Below, in pieces: positions 24,627 to 36,670 of a DNA stretch of 64,000 nt (position 1 is the first letter of the stretch; every line of letters starts with the position of its first letter). Origin of the DNA: Anaeramoeba flamelloides (Eukaryota > Metamonada > Anaeramoebidae). The notes beneath the pieces were generated by a model. It ran no database searches. It saw only the letters and a program-made list of their open reading frames with translations, and was not told where the DNA came from. Made by a program: the position numbers and the translations under genes. The stretch covers positions 14,637,001 through 14,701,000 of the forward strand of contig JANTQA010000070.1 of NCBI GenBank assembly GCA_027625915.1, in the 5' to 3' direction.

Positions 24627-26331
24627 TCACTTTTTCTTTTGGTTTCTATGTTTAATACAGTAACCTGAAGTATCAAATGTGTGGTTTTTACAATCTTTAT
24701 TGTTTAGAGTTATTCCTTTACATTTAACACTGGTTATTAATTTATCTGAAATACTCTTTTTGCCTTTGCCTTTGTTTTTGTTTTTTAAGTTGAGTTGAAT
24801 ATTTTTCATATATATTTCTTTATTTTTTGGAGTTTGGTTAAAATAATATAATAAATCTTTTTGAATATTTGGTTTTTTATCAACTTTTTTGTTTAAGTTA
24901 TTTGAGTTATTTGAGGTTGGTTGATTATTATTTTGATTAATTTTTTGATTAATAGAAATAGAGTTGTTAATTCCATCAATCTTATCAATTTCTTGATTTT
25001 TTTTATTATTTTTCTTTTTTAATTCTTTTTCGAATTTTTCTTTAAATTCTTTATCTCGAATTAAAAATTGATTATAAACTAGTTCCTCTTCTTTTCTTTT
25101 TGAGGATTGAGTTGTTTTTTGAATCATTTATATTTGGGTTTAGATTTTCTAATAAAGATAGTTCAGATTCATTTTCTGAATCTTTTATAATTTGAATTTC
25201 ATTAGATTTATCTTTTATTTCATTCTCAGAATGAATATAACCTTTATCAGATTTATTCTGAATTTTTTTTGGATGATATATTATTATATAAGTTATTATT
25301 TTTATTTTTAATAACTTTATGATTATTTTTAGATAAATTTGTGATAATTTCTTTCAAATCTAGAATTTCTTTTTCAAGAGAATTAATTCTATTTTCATAT
25401 TGATTATTATTATGATTTGAATTATTATTTGAATTCAATTTTGGAGTTTTTGAATTTTTGGTTATTTGTTTTTTGGAATTAGAGAGTAATTTTTTGTAGG
25501 CCTTTTTAATGGTAATTGGTCTCTCATTAATCAGTAAACCATTTAAGTGAAGTGCCTTATCTCTAATTACACAAGAAGGAAAGGTAACAAACGCAAAATA
25601 CTTTTTTGTTTTTTTTCTTTTTAATTATAACTGCATTTTTTGGGTTGAAGTTTTGAAAAAAAGAAATCAAATTATATGTGGTGTAGTTGTGGGGATAATT
25701 GAAAATAATTATTTGTGTTTGTGATAATTTCCTTTTTGAATTGTTTTTATTATTTTTTTTATTATTTTTTTTTTGTTTTTTTTTATTTCTTTGTTGTTGG
25801 GATCCATTTGCTTTTTTATTTTTTTTTTTTATTGTTGCAAAAAAGTTGGTGTTTCGGCTTAATAGGGGCTTTGCTAGACTTTTCTTTCACTAGATCCGCG
25901 GTCTCAGTAATTTTCGCGTGATCAAAAATTTTATTTGTGATTTTAACACCACTGACAAATTTTTTTTTTTTTTTTGATCGTTCATGATCCAAAAAATTTT
26001 TGTCTTTAGTATTGGCGTCTCGTTGCAAATGGGTTTTTGTATTTTTCACATTTTGTGAATTGTTTTTTGTAAAGCTTTTTTTACTTGGTTTGTAGTCTTG
26101 AACATTAAGTTTTCTGTTGAAAATTTTTGTTGATTTTATTTTTTTTTCTACTCTTAGTGCTTCTTCTTTCTTTTTAAATTTTAGAATTGCAATATTATTA
26201 TCATTATCTTTTTGATTCATAATGAATTGTATTGATGGAAGTACTTCGACTTCTTGTTTAATGATAGTTAGCAATTCATCATAAGAAAAGATTTGTGGAA
26301 TCTTAGATAGAAACATAGTGTTTGTCTTCAT
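24627..26331 (-). CDS. LINE B ORF1: RRM domains, coiled coil, zinc motif (broken)
   Basis: The start MKTNTMFLSKIPQIFSYDEL (26331) opens an RRM-like fold of about 80 residues with a basic tail. A second RRM-like segment (IIIFNYPHNYTTYNLISFFQ ... KYFAFVTFPSCVIRDKALHL) lies at about 25690-25500 and needs a frame change in an A-rich stretch. A coiled coil (ENRINSLEKEILDLKEII, 25370) and an Asn-rich linker follow. The end is a CKGITL...DCKNH...GYCIKHR motif that looks zinc-binding. LINE ORF1 proteins bind RNA and chaperone the element's transcript. The overall plan matches other LINE ORF1 proteins; individual domain calls are by eye. Confidence 0.65.
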
Positions 26332-26412
26332 TTGGGAAGAGTAAAGTTGAAAGAGTAAAAAGTATAAAAAAAAATAAAAAACCTGATATTTTAAAAATGA
26401 AAAAAAAAAAAA

Positions 26413-27188
26413 ATAATTTCTTTGATTTTAGAAGTTGAAAATATTTCCTCTACTTTAATATCTAATAAATTATTTTTATCTAATTTAAAATTTTTAATAA
26501 AATTTAGAATATATTTTTTTGTTTTTTTACTAATAGATTTAACAAACCCGAAATAAGATGTTTCCATATTATCATTATTTAAAATCATTTTACTCGAAGT
26601 TTCTCTTAATCTATTGATCTTTTTCCAAAAATTCTGATTATCTTCAAATTCAATATTAATTTGATTTATTAATTTAAAATATTGTTTTGAATTTCTGTCT
26701 TTAATTTCTTGAATTAATTCATTATTTTCAAATACTCGATTAATTAGATTATACAATTTTAAATCTTTTTTAGGTATATTTAAAATAATTCTTTCTTTTT
26801 GTTTAAATTGTTTTTTAAAAATTTTAAAATTCTTTTCATTAAGTTGATAATTCTTAGATTTATAAAAATTTGTAAAGTCAAGATGAAACTTTGCAATATC
26901 TTTAATTTTATATACATTTTTTATTTCACAATTTTTTTTGATATTGAATTTATTTAGGATTGCATTATGATCACTAATTTTATTTTTAATAGTTTTAGAT
27001 TTGATGGATTTTAAGTTATTGAAATTTGTGATAAAATAATCCAAGTTATTATTTTTTCTACTTGGTTTAGTATTAAAAATAATTTTAAAGTTAAATTTTG
27101 AAAAATAATTTATTTGATTTTCATTTAAATTAAAATCACCACCAATAATTGTGTTATGAATTTGATATTTTCGTAATAAATTAAGAAA
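26413..27188 (-). mobile_element. LINE A, 5'-side half (endonuclease C-terminus and linker)
   Basis: Starts with the right copy of the LINE B target duplication. Reads on the minus strand IIGGDFN, NTKPSRKNNNLDYFI, ISDHNAILNKF, a charged linker, and then the KIKEII word that continues in LINE A at 20759. The 5' end is cut by the palindrome cluster at 27195, and the rest of the endonuclease is missing. Confidence 0.8.
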
Positions 27189-27194
27189 ATTTTT

Positions 27195-27290
27195 AGAAAC
27201 TTAACAAAACTTTTCCTAAGGTAAAAAGAATTGAGTAAATCAAAAGATTTTGCTCAATTCTTTTAAATTCTGGAAAACCTAATGGCATAT
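27195..27290. repeat. Palindrome module at the end of LINE A
   Basis: Single hairpin: AAAAAGAATTGAGTAAATC pairs with GATTTTGCTCAATTCTTTTA, closed by GGAAAACCTAATGGC. Same module as in the larger clusters. Confidence 0.65.
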
Positions 27291-27305
27291 CAACTAGGGA
27301 AATTA

Positions 27306-27560
27306 AATAATTCAATATATATATATATATATATATAATCATCAATTTTTATTTTAATTACATCTTTTGAATGCCAGTTGATTTTATTATTTATTCTTTG
27401 ATTAAATTTTATTAATTTTTCAAAATAGGAAAAAGATAAATTTTTTAATTTTTTTTTGAATTTGAATTTTTTTTTATTAAATGAAATTACAATATTTTCG
27501 ATTTTAAATTCTGTTTTGTAAATGAGAATTGGTGTGTTTCTGTGATTTTTTTACATATTC
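27306..27560 (-). mobile_element. Degraded LINE ORF2 tail fragment
   Basis: On the minus strand: LIYKTEFKIENIVISFNKKK and SYFEKLIKFNQRINNKINWH. This aligns in order with the post-RT region of LINE A/E (IYKTEAKIDPVRITIYKRRF). A second copy at 38345-38530 plus 39473-39660 is split by a TTAA-flanked element. An (AT)n run lies at 27316-27337. Confidence 0.55.
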
Positions 27561-28827
27561 CAGTGTTGCATGAATTAATTCAAAAGTATTTTTGCAATTT
27601 AAAATTTTTATTTGCAATTAAAAATTTCAAAACCAGAAGTTAATTTCCTTAATAGAAAAAAAATAAATAATATGATTTAAGGCTTTGTATTTTTTTAAAA
27701 ACTCAAATATTTTCTTTTGAAAAATTTAACTATATAATTTCAGATAACTACTGATAAGAAAGATATTTGAGCACTCAAAAAGTTTAGGATAGTATTGTAG
27801 ACACTGTGGAAAGATTTTGGGAAATTCTTTAGTAATTAGGCAAAGTTTGGAAATTTCCGGATCTTCTTTTTTTGAATTCTATTTGGGTAAAATAAGAAGC
27901 ATTTTACTCATAAATTCTACTTTAAAAATGTTATTTAAAGTTATTTTCAAAGTGTTTGAAAAAAAATTTTTTCCAATTTTTAATCTCATAAATATATAAG
28001 GTTTGCCGCGCTCAAGGATTTACAACATTGGAAAAGTAATTTGGTTCAAGTCACTCAATTATTTGATCAATAGACGGCATTGAAAAAAGTCCATCAACTT
28101 TCCCGTAAAGGTTGGAAATTGAATGAATTCCCATTTCTTTGTTTAAAAACAATAGCTAAAATCAAAAAAAACGTTTTTGGTTTTTCTTTCAAAGAAATCA
28201 ATCTCATTTTTAAAAAATAAAAAAAGTTTTGGTCTCTTTTTTCGAAGAAAAAAGAAGAGAAGAAACCATTTAAAAAAAGATTTTCAAAGTGAGAAAAAAA
28301 CATTTACCAATTTTTGAAAATATAAAAAAAAAAATTTTTTTTACAAAGTCAAGTCAAGAAATTTTGGAGAGGAAGGCTCAAAATTAGTCACTGTTAAGAA
28401 CACCAAGAGATTCATGCAGGTTTTTAAGTTTGATCTTTTTCGGGAATTGGCTGAAAAAAGGAAAATAAAAGGATAAATAGATCTCATTTGAATGGATGAA
28501 CGATCTAGTTTATCTCTAGAAAATTTAAACCAAGTTTTATCCTTAATGGATGAAAATGTAACCTTTAACTTCAATGTTTACAATGACTCCATTGGTATAC
28601 AAAAGATCCTTTGAAAAACAAGTTCTTCATCAAACCATTAAAAAATTACAAATTAGTTTTTAATTGTATTGGGCAAAATGTGTTTGTTTGTTTTCGTTTG
28701 TTTGTTTTTTTATTGTTTTAGATCCTTGAGTTGAAAAAATAAATAGCGTCTCATATTGTTTCATTTGTTCAACAAGCACAAGTTATATTTCCTCGTTTTG
28801 GTTCTACTTCCAGACTCAAAATAATAA

Positions 28828-28912
28828 TATTGTTCTAGTGCTAAGATTATATTGATCGTCGTTCTTCGAACTCCTCATATTAATCTTATATCACTTCGAA
28901 CAATATCATATT
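28828..28912. repeat. Imperfect hairpin
   Basis: ATATTGTTCTAGTGCTAAGA pairs imperfectly with TCTTATATCACTTCGAACAATAT around GATCGTCGTTCTTCGAACTC. It is close to the 3' edge of the degraded second-lineage LINE. Confidence 0.4.
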
Positions 28913-30060
28913 TCTCGTTCTTCCAGGCCAAACTCGTAACATAACAAGGAGATTGTTTCCAAATCAAAACAATAAAGACAGTAATTATTAAGAATATTGT
29001 TATTAAATAATTGTTTGCAGTTTTTATAGGTTTTTTTAGATTCTTTTAAATTGTAGATGATATGTGAAATTTTTTCGAAATAAATACCTAAACTAAAATT
29101 CAAAATTTTCCACACAGCTAAAACTTTCCAAGCAATCACAATAATACAATTTCATTGAAATTGAAGATAATTTTGATTTTTGTAAAATATGAAAATCATT
29201 TTTTCATCTTTTAGTTTTTGTTTTCATTTCATTGTTTGAATTACGTAATTTGTTTCGTTCGATCAAAATTTTTTTCAACCATCGATATTAGGTTAAAGTT
29301 TCGTTGTACCAAATAGAAGAACTCAAATAAAATTAGTTGGTAGTATCTAACCATTTGATCGATCAATATTCCTAATAGAATTTTCAACAAATTTATTAAT
29401 GTATTTTTTTGTTTTGCTCTCTCCAAAATTTTTAACACACCCATGATTTATTTGTATTGATAATTATTTATTTATTGTTTTGTGAGTATTGTAATTTATA
29501 AAAAAGTGTTAACCTTTCAATTTGTGAATGGTTCTAATTTGGTAAATCTTCTTGAATTGATTAAATAAGTTTTTTTTTTCACAAATCGAATTTTGGTGTG
29601 TTAAAAATTTTTGAATTGGGGTTTATATATTTATTTTTTTTAAAATATTTTGATACTTTTGTTTTATCTTTATTAGGTTTTAATCCAAATTATATTCTAA
29701 TTTCATATATTGAATTTTGAATTTTTCTGTTTTAATTGAATTTTCTTTTCCTTTCAATAATTCAGATTATCTCGTTTACAAACATTTGACAATGATTTGT
29801 TAAATGGTATAATTTTTAATAAAATAAAATGCGAAATTAGAGCAAATCAAATAAGGGATAAGGGGTCCCCTTTTCAGATACCAAGGCCTTTACCTTGATA
29901 ATATTTTAATCAAAAATTTTTTTGAATAATTTTATTTAAAAGAAATTTTTTTATTGTTTTTCTAATTATTTTCAAATTAATTGAATAAAAACATTTTGCT
30001 ATATCAATCATAAGAATATAAGTTTTATCATTTTTCAAAGTAAAAAATGATTAATTATGT
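28905..30060 (-). mobile_element. Degraded LINE of a second lineage
   Basis: Minus-strand reading gives an RT core: TYILMIDIAKCFYSI (motif A, about 30020), GKGLGI..GDPLSP (motif B, about 29870) and FGLKPNKDKT (about 29680). The C-terminal region toward 28906 includes YCLYCFD, perhaps the zinc finger. Many stops and shifts. The first part (about 29940-30060) is also present in the paralogous intron at 42080-42190, so this LINE entered before the gene duplication. Confidence 0.6.
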
Positions 30061-30669
30061 TTGGAAGGATCGTTTATGTTCAAAATAATCAAACCGAGTA
30101 AATAATATATCTCAAAAGCGTTGTTGGGAAATTCAATTCTTGAAAAAAAAAAAAGAACTAAAACCAAAAAAAATTGAAGACAAAACCACAACTTCTTTTG
30201 GAAGGAATTAATCTTGATTTATGGAGACAATAGAACAATTCAAGTAACCTCAAGGTTCAAAAATCATATACAATTTGATCTTTTTTAAAGTAACAGTTGT
30301 TTATTGAAAGTGTCTTTGAAATGTTCGTCCTTTGTAAGGTTTGAAAAATAGGTGATTATTTTTCAATTTCATTTTTACAAGTTCTTTGAAATGTGTTCGA
30401 GTTTAGGTTATCGTTTAATTTGTTAATCATTTTTTCATTGAGATGAAAAACTTTTAAAAAAAGATTTTTTGATCCAAATTGGTGAATATTTGAGAAGAGC
30501 CTGAGTTCATGTTTCAAATGAGATTGAATCAAACGGTGCTGAGACTATTTTGGTAAATCTGAAACATTGTCCTTAACTTGATAAAGAAAAATAAGAAAAC
30601 AATTTTAGAGATTGAAAAAAGAGAAAAAAATTAAAAAAAATAAAAAAACCCCAAAATTAAAAAGGTTAC

Positions 30670-31297
30670 CACCGTGATTAAGTCCAAATCCATATAATTT
30701 CCCATCAGTTTTTGAAATAAACGAATGATATGAATGACCACCAAATACTTCAACAACGTTTTCGTGTAATTTTTGAATTAATGAACTTCTTTGCATGAAA
30801 CAATGTTTTCCCAATTTGCCATTGCTCGAACTACCACATCCATACAAAACATTTGTTGCTTTGTTTAAAAAAAATGAAGTGTAACCAGCACAACCAATTT
30901 GTTCAATGTTTAACTCGTTTAAAGCTTCAATTAAAGTTGGCTTTTCGAGAGTTTTTGTTGAGGAAATCCCAAGTTGTTTGTCTCCGTTTTGACCCCACCC
31001 ATAGACTCTGGGCTTTTCTTCATTTGAGATCACAAAGAAATGACGATAGCCTGAAAAAATGCTTTTCATTGGTGGTAGGTTTTCAAATTCTTCCATCTCA
31101 TCATCATACTTGCCTGGCAGTAATTGGTAGACTTTGCCTTCTGAACTTAAAAAGACAATTCTGTTGCCATTGTCTGTAACAACATCAACAACATTTGTAG
31201 CTTCTTCAGGAAAGGTTTTAATTGTATCCAAGGTTTCGAATTTGCTTGACTGTTCCGAATTATGTTTGAAACTACCAAGAGACCTAATATTGGACAT
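30670..31297 (-). CDS. RCC1-BTB gene 1, exon 1 (N-terminal RCC1 blades)
   Basis: ATG at 31297 (MSNIRSLGSFKHNS). The exon is 628 nt (209 codons plus one base) and ends at CACGGTG|GTAACC. It encodes RCC1-type blades with the signatures RVYGWGQNGDKQLG, VLYGCGSSSNGKLG and KLYGFGLNHGG, each a Gly-rich loop closing a propeller blade. The frame runs on a few codons into the intron before a stop, so a truncated product is possible if unspliced. The protein continues in exon 2 at 16752-15671. About 280 bp upstream are conserved in front of the paralog and probably hold the promoter; no specific site is identifiable. Compared with 44555-45182, about 20 residues differ, clustered in loops, against only about four silent changes. 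Confidence 0.85.
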
Positions 31298-31599
31298 TCG
31301 TTTTATTTACAATTTATTGATTTCAAGTTTTGTTGGAGTTAATTGTGATTTGGAATTTTGGTTTGAGTTTTGGTTTTGGTTGGGTTTGAGTTTTTTTTGA
31401 AAGAAAAAAAAAACAAAGATAAAAAGAAGAAAAAATAAAACAACATTTACTGAAAAAAAAATTTCATAACTAAAAATAGAATATTTCTTTTTGCTTTATT
31501 TAGTTCTATTTGAATTACTTCTTTTGCCTCTTTCGATTACTTCTCCTTTCTTTTCCTTAATTCACAATATTTGAAATTAATACAGCCATTAAATTTCGC

Positions 31600-33380
31600 T
31601 AGTGAATTTTTCAATCCTAGAGACATATAAGATGATTGAAGAATAACGCTTTTTTGAATTTTTTCATTGATCAATTTGAGAAAAATTGTAGTAAAAACAC
31701 TTCTTTTCAATCAAATTCAACTTCCTAATCAAATAAAAATTCAAAAATTACTAGAGATGAAATCAAAGAGAAGTGAAGGCCAATTTAAAAAATTGATTAC
31801 TTTTATAAATTTCAAAATGAATCATTACTTGTTGAAACCCAACAATTGTTCTCACAGAGTGGTGAAATAAAAAAACTCCAAAAGCCTTTTTAATCAAATA
31901 TATTTACAAAAGGATCAATAAATTCACAAAAAGAAGAAATTGGCTGGATAGTGGTTTTTAAAAAAAGGTATGAATTTTTCTTTTATGAGATTTTTTCAAA
32001 ATTATAACTTTTTTTGAAACTTTCTAGTTTTTTAAAGTAAGGTTCAGTCTTTAAATGTGATGTAGGGACTGGGGTGTCAAGAAAAGCATTATTGTTTCAA
32101 AAAGTTTCCTCTTTATTAACAAATAATATTGCAATTGAAATTCAAAGTATTGTGTTTTCTAATCAGGGTTTGGTGGCTTTTAAATCTCAAAAATTGTTAT
32201 TCAGTGATATGATCGAAAGTGGAAAAAAATATATTAGGGTAAAAATACCAAACATGAAAATAATCCTGGACAAGCTTTTTAATTGTGAATATTTGTAAAA
32301 TTATTGTGTAATTTCAATGAAATTCTTATTATAAATAACCAATTTTTTTATGAGATTAGTAATAAACCTACCTAAAGTCCACCAAAGTAAGGTGTCTCTA
32401 GAATACTCGAGTAATTGTTTGATAGCCTATGTTGATCAACTTTTTTTGAAAAACAATCGAGTTTTATTGAGGTTTACTAGAGTTTGGAAAATGATAATTT
32501 TTATTCTTGTTTTTTGATTGAATAAAGTGTGTTTTGAACAATTGTGATTTCATCAATCATCATTCTAATAAGTGGCAGAGTTATAATTGAAAAAGTTCCA
32601 TTCTTAAAAAAAGGAATTTGATTGTAAATAAATGAAATTACAGAAAAATTTTACCAATATTCACAATTAAAAAGTTATGTCCGGGATTTTTCATTCATGT
32701 ATTTTTTAACGGTAATATATTTTTTTTAATTATTTTTTTTGTAAATCTGATTATTAATAATTTATTAAGGTAATTTTTTTAAAATTTTTTTTTCAAGAAT
32801 GAATTCAAAATTTCAGGGTTTAGCTTTGAAAACTATTTCAAATCAGATATCTAAAGTGACAAAGAATTCTAAAAAGAAATTGATATTGGTTCTTTATATA
32901 TTAAGTTTTTGTTTATAAATTATATTGATTTTATAAACAGAATTTAAAATCTTGATTGACGATAGGAACTTATTTAGAATTAAAAAAGAATCCAATTATA
33001 ACCAATGGTTTGATTATATTCTTTTAATTATTCTAAAGTTAACAACATAAAATTATTATTATTAAATTTATTCTTAGAAGTAAAATAAATAAAATAACCA
33101 AACATTTTGCTCCAGATTTTATATTTTTGTTTTCACAGAAATCTAAAGAGTATCTTAATAAATAGAAATCTATTGAAAAAACCAATAAACGTATATAATT
33201 TTTAATTTGGTTATTCAAATAAAATTTATTTTTATAATAATTATTATTTCTTTTTATTATACTTTTAGATTTTTAGATGATTTACATTTATTTACTTTCT
33301 TCTTCCAATTAATCAAATAATAAATATTTCAAAATTTTTAATAAAAATATAAATTTAACTATTTCCTACAAAATTAAAAC
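31600..33380. other. Intergenic stretch upstream of gene 1
   Basis: No gene can be supported. It contains the second copy of the dispersed TIR element (32257-32692). Short reading frames at 31667-31870 and 32074-32298 have no recognisable domain and are probably chance. Confidence 0.5.
32257..32692. mobile_element. Non-autonomous TIR element, dispersed family, copy 2
   Basis: AAAATAATCCTGGACAAGCT on the left is the inverse of GTTATGTCCGGGATTTTTC on the right. The inner arms CTTTTTAATTGTGAATATTT and CAATATTCACAATTAAAAAG are near-perfect. Interior words are shared with 8377-8829. Confidence 0.7.
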
Positions 33381-34260
33381 AGTTTAAAGAATCACAATAA
33401 TTCAATTTCATTCAAATTGGAAATAATTTTTATTTTTTGAAAATAATCTGAAAATTATTTTCTTTATCATTTAGTGTTTTGTCTTATTTTCATTTTCTGA
33501 ATTAAATTTACCTATTTCTTTGGATCGATCAAAATTTTTAATTAACAATTGGTATTAGGTTAAAGTTGAATTGTTCAAAATAAACGATCTCAAATATAAT
33601 TAGTTGATAGTATCTAATAAACTAAAATTCAAAATTTTCCATACAGCTAAAACTTTCCAAACAATCACAATAATACAATTTCATTGAAATTGTAAATAAT
33701 TTTGATTTATGTAAAATAATGAAAATCATTTTTTCATCTTTGAGTTTTTGTTTTCATTTCAGTTTTTTAATTATGTAATATGTTTCTTTGGATCAAAAGT
33801 TTTTTTCAACCATTGATATTGTTTTAAAGTTGAGTTATTCAAAACAGAAGAACTCAAATAAAATTAGTTAAAGTATCTAACCATTTGATCGATCAATTTT
33901 CCAAATAGAATTTAAACAAATTTACTCAAACTAATGTATTTTTTTTGTTTTGCCCATCTCCAAAATTTTTAACACACCCATGATTTATTTGTATTGATAA
34001 TTATTTTTTTATTGTTTTGTGAGTATTGTAATTTATAAAGAAGAGTTAACATTTCAATTAGTGAATGGTTCTGATTTGGTATTTATTTGAGAATTGATTA
34101 AATAAGTTTTTTTTTTCACAAATCGAATTTTGGTGTGTTAAAAATTCTTGAATTGGGGTTTATTTGATCGATCAATATTCCTAATAGAATTTAAACAAAT
34201 TTACCAAAGTATTTTTTTGTTTTGCTGTCTCCAAAATTTTGAACATATTCTTGATTTATT
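33380..34260. repeat. Partly tandem copies of a LINE-derived repeat
   Basis: 33600-34165 repeats 29080-29630 (for example CCACAGCTAAAACTTTCCAA-like and CACACCCATGATTTATTTGT words). 33390-33600 and 34166-34250 are partial further copies. The counterpart lies within the degraded second-lineage LINE, so these are its displaced tails. Confidence 0.6.
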
Positions 34261-34273
34261 ATTATTATTAATA

Positions 34274-34469
34274 CAGTCAGTTCCACTTTTAAGATACATA
34301 CTTTCAATCATTACTTTTGACTCAGAAAAATCTCTAATTAAAGCACATTTTTCGAATTTTTTTTTTTACAATTTATTTTACTAGAATCCAAATTTTGTGC
34401 CTTAATTTTAGATTTTTATTGTGCCGTAAATTTTGTTGAAAGTTTTTGCCTTAAAAGTGGAACTGACGG
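34274..34469. mobile_element. MITE copy 2
   Basis: TA-flanked palindromic element with left end CAGTCAGTTCCACTTTTAAG and right end AAAAGTGGAACTGACGG. It interrupts one of the LINE-derived repeats. Confidence 0.85.
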
Positions 34470-34574
34470 TATTTATTTTTTTGTTTAGGTGAGTATTGTA
34501 ATTTATAAACTAGTGTTAAACATTTCAGTTAGTAGATGTTTCTGATTTGGTATTTCTTTGAGAATTGATTAAAT

Positions 34575-35985
34575 AAGATTTTTTTTAAAAATGTATATAA
34601 AATTAAAGATATTCCAAATTTTCATCTGGACTTTACAAATTTTTATAAAACTAAAAATTATCTACCAAATGTGAAGAATTTTAAAATCTTTAAAAAAAAA
34701 TTTAAAGAAATAGAAAGAATTATTTTAAATATACCAAAAAAGGATTTAAAATTGTATAATTTATTTAATAGAATAATTGAAAATAATAAATTAATTAAAT
34801 AAATTAAAGATAGGAATAGTAAACAATAATTTAAATTTAATTAACCAGAATAATATTGAATTTGAAGAAAATCAAAATTTTTGATAAAAGATAAATATAT
34901 GAAGAAAAAAATCAAGTAAAATGATTAAAAATAATGATAATATATAAATATCATATAACGGGTTTGTTAAATCTACAGTCAGTTCCACTTTACAGGCATC
35001 AACTTTCAACTAAATTTAATGCACAAAAAGATCTCAATCTAAGGAACAAAATTTTGAATTTTTTTTTTACAATTTATTTTACTAGAATCTGAATTTTGTG
35101 CCCTAATTTGAGATTTATTTTGTGCCTTAAATTTCGTAGCAGTTTTTACCTTAAAAGTGGAACTGATTTTATTCAATTAAAAAATTTATAAATAATGAAA
35201 TTATTGTAAAATATCTATTTGCTTATTACCCAAAAGAAGGAATTGGTGTTTACCAATGAGATCCATTATCTCCTTTATAATTTTGATTTATTACTCATTT
35301 TATCTTTGAAATAATCAAATCACTAGCGTTACATGTTAAGATGTTTGCAGATGATCTAATTTTACTTATGAAAGGATCATTAACAGAAATCAATTTTCAA
35401 TTATAAAAATTATATAAAATAATTAAAGACTTTGTGATGAAACCCAACGAGGATAAAACTATAAAAAATTTAATTCCAAAAGAAATTGTAGACCTTGGTA
35501 TTTGGCTAGATAAAAAAACATATTTCAAATTTAACCAATATAGAGTTAAGGTCAATTTTAAAAAAATTAATCAATATCTTACAACAAAAAAATTTTCTAA
35601 TGGGTTAAAAATTCTGTTTTTTAAAGCTGTATTACATAGTCAATGATTATATGGATTATAAATATAGTGATTTGACAAAAATAGATTTTAAAGATATTGA
35701 TACTTGGATTAATAAAAAAATTACAAAATTTTTATTAATCAACCCACACTCTCCCAGGGTTATTTATAAAACTGAAGCAAAAATTCATCTGTTCAGAATA
35801 ATGATAAATAAAAAAAGATTTTAGTTAATTCAAAAATCAAAAATCCTCCATTTTGATGAATTAATTAATTATCTTCCTTTTAGAAAAAAAGAATCAGAAA
35901 ATATAAATTGGTCACCAAATTTTTAAAACAACTGGAATATGAATTAGATAATTTCAGAATTAACAATTTAGAACATAGTACAAGT
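34575..35985 (+). mobile_element. LINE D, degraded, plus strand
   Basis: Reads NKLIK.IKDRNS in the linker, then EGIGVYQ and DPLSP (motif B), the catalytic FADDLILLMKG near 35345, the thumb region LGIWLDKKTYFKFN and the post-RT part IYKTEAKIH. Several in-frame stops. A MITE (34976-35169) sits in it, and the 3' part is cut by the palindrome cluster at 35990. It is the only LINE here on the plus strand. Confidence 0.8.
34976..35169. mobile_element. MITE copy 3
   Basis: Starts CAGTCAGTTCCACTTT after TA and ends GTGGAACTGATTTTA. The right terminus is diverged. Inserted in LINE D. Confidence 0.75.
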
Positions 35986-35989
35986 TGTG

Positions 35990-36413
35990 AATGTCCTTAG
36001 GTTTTTTGTTTAATTTAAGAAATAGAAGAGAAAATTTAGGAAATTTTCGGTTCATTTTTTAAAATAAAAAAAAACGTGGATACTCTTCAAGAATATCGAG
36101 AAAATATGAAAATCAATAATACTATAAATAAGCAGTGGTGTCATCAAGTGCTTTCAAGTGCCTTGGTTTTCTTGATGTTTTCTGTTTTATTTGTAAAATC
36201 AATAGATTTTCGTTAGGTTTTTTTTACTTTAGAAATAAACGGAAAATTTTAATAAATTTTCTGTTTATTTCTAAAGTAAAAAAAAACCTAGAACACTTCA
36301 CAAATAAACAGAAAACTCAAGAAAACCTAACGGCGCTTTTCCAAAATTCAAAAGAATAGAGTAAAATCATTTATTTAACTCAATTCTTTTAAATTCTGGA
36401 AAACATGACGGCA
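35990..36413. repeat. Nested palindrome cluster, copy 3
   Basis: Contains CAAGTGCTTTCAAGTGCCTT border units, a GTTAGGTTTTTTTTACTTTA hairpin with core AATTTTAATAAATTTT, and a CTTTTCCAAAATTCAAAAGA hairpin paired with AATTCTTTTAAATTCTGGAAA. Confidence 0.75.
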
Positions 36414-36670
36414 AATAAGTGGGGTTTAAAAACCCCACCCTTTTATAATAATAAAAAAAATCAATAAGATTTTTTTTTTTTTTCAAGAATTGAATTTTGG
36501 TGTGTTAAAATTTTTGAATTGGTGTTTATAAATTTAAATAAGATGAATAAATAAGAGATGAAATAAAAATAAATAAAAATAAATCATTATTTTATTAAAT
36601 TGAAAAGAAAAAGATTTGAATGTAGTAATATATTTCTGATAATCAAAGAATAATGAATTTGTTTGAAAAA

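Larger units (their letters stand above)
20760..26412 (-). mobile_element. LINE B, nearly full-length, inserted in LINE A
   Basis: A non-LTR retrotransposon of about 5.65 kb bounded by the 18-bp duplication. It has a poly(A) tail at its 3' end (T run at 20760-20780). Order on the minus strand: short 5' UTR, ORF1 (RRM-like domains, coiled coil, zinc motif), a weak junction region (23.7-24.6 kb), ORF2 with apurinic-type endonuclease and reverse transcriptase. Both frames carry several indels and stops, so it is probably inactive, but its length and clear duplication make it younger than LINE A. Confidence 0.85.
16753..30669 (-). other. 13.9-kb transposon-filled intron of RCC1-BTB gene 1
   Basis: The donor GTAACC (30669 and below) and acceptor AAAAG (ending 16753) join exon 1 to exon 2 in phase 1 with a correct RCC1 blade across the junction (GLNHGG|ELGLGH). 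The intron holds an older LINE split by a nearly full-length younger LINE, a more degraded LINE of a second lineage, palindrome clusters and an extra 0.7-kb block near the acceptor that the paralog lacks. About 150 bp next to the acceptor and about 700 bp next to the donor are conserved in the paralogous intron. Confidence 0.7.
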
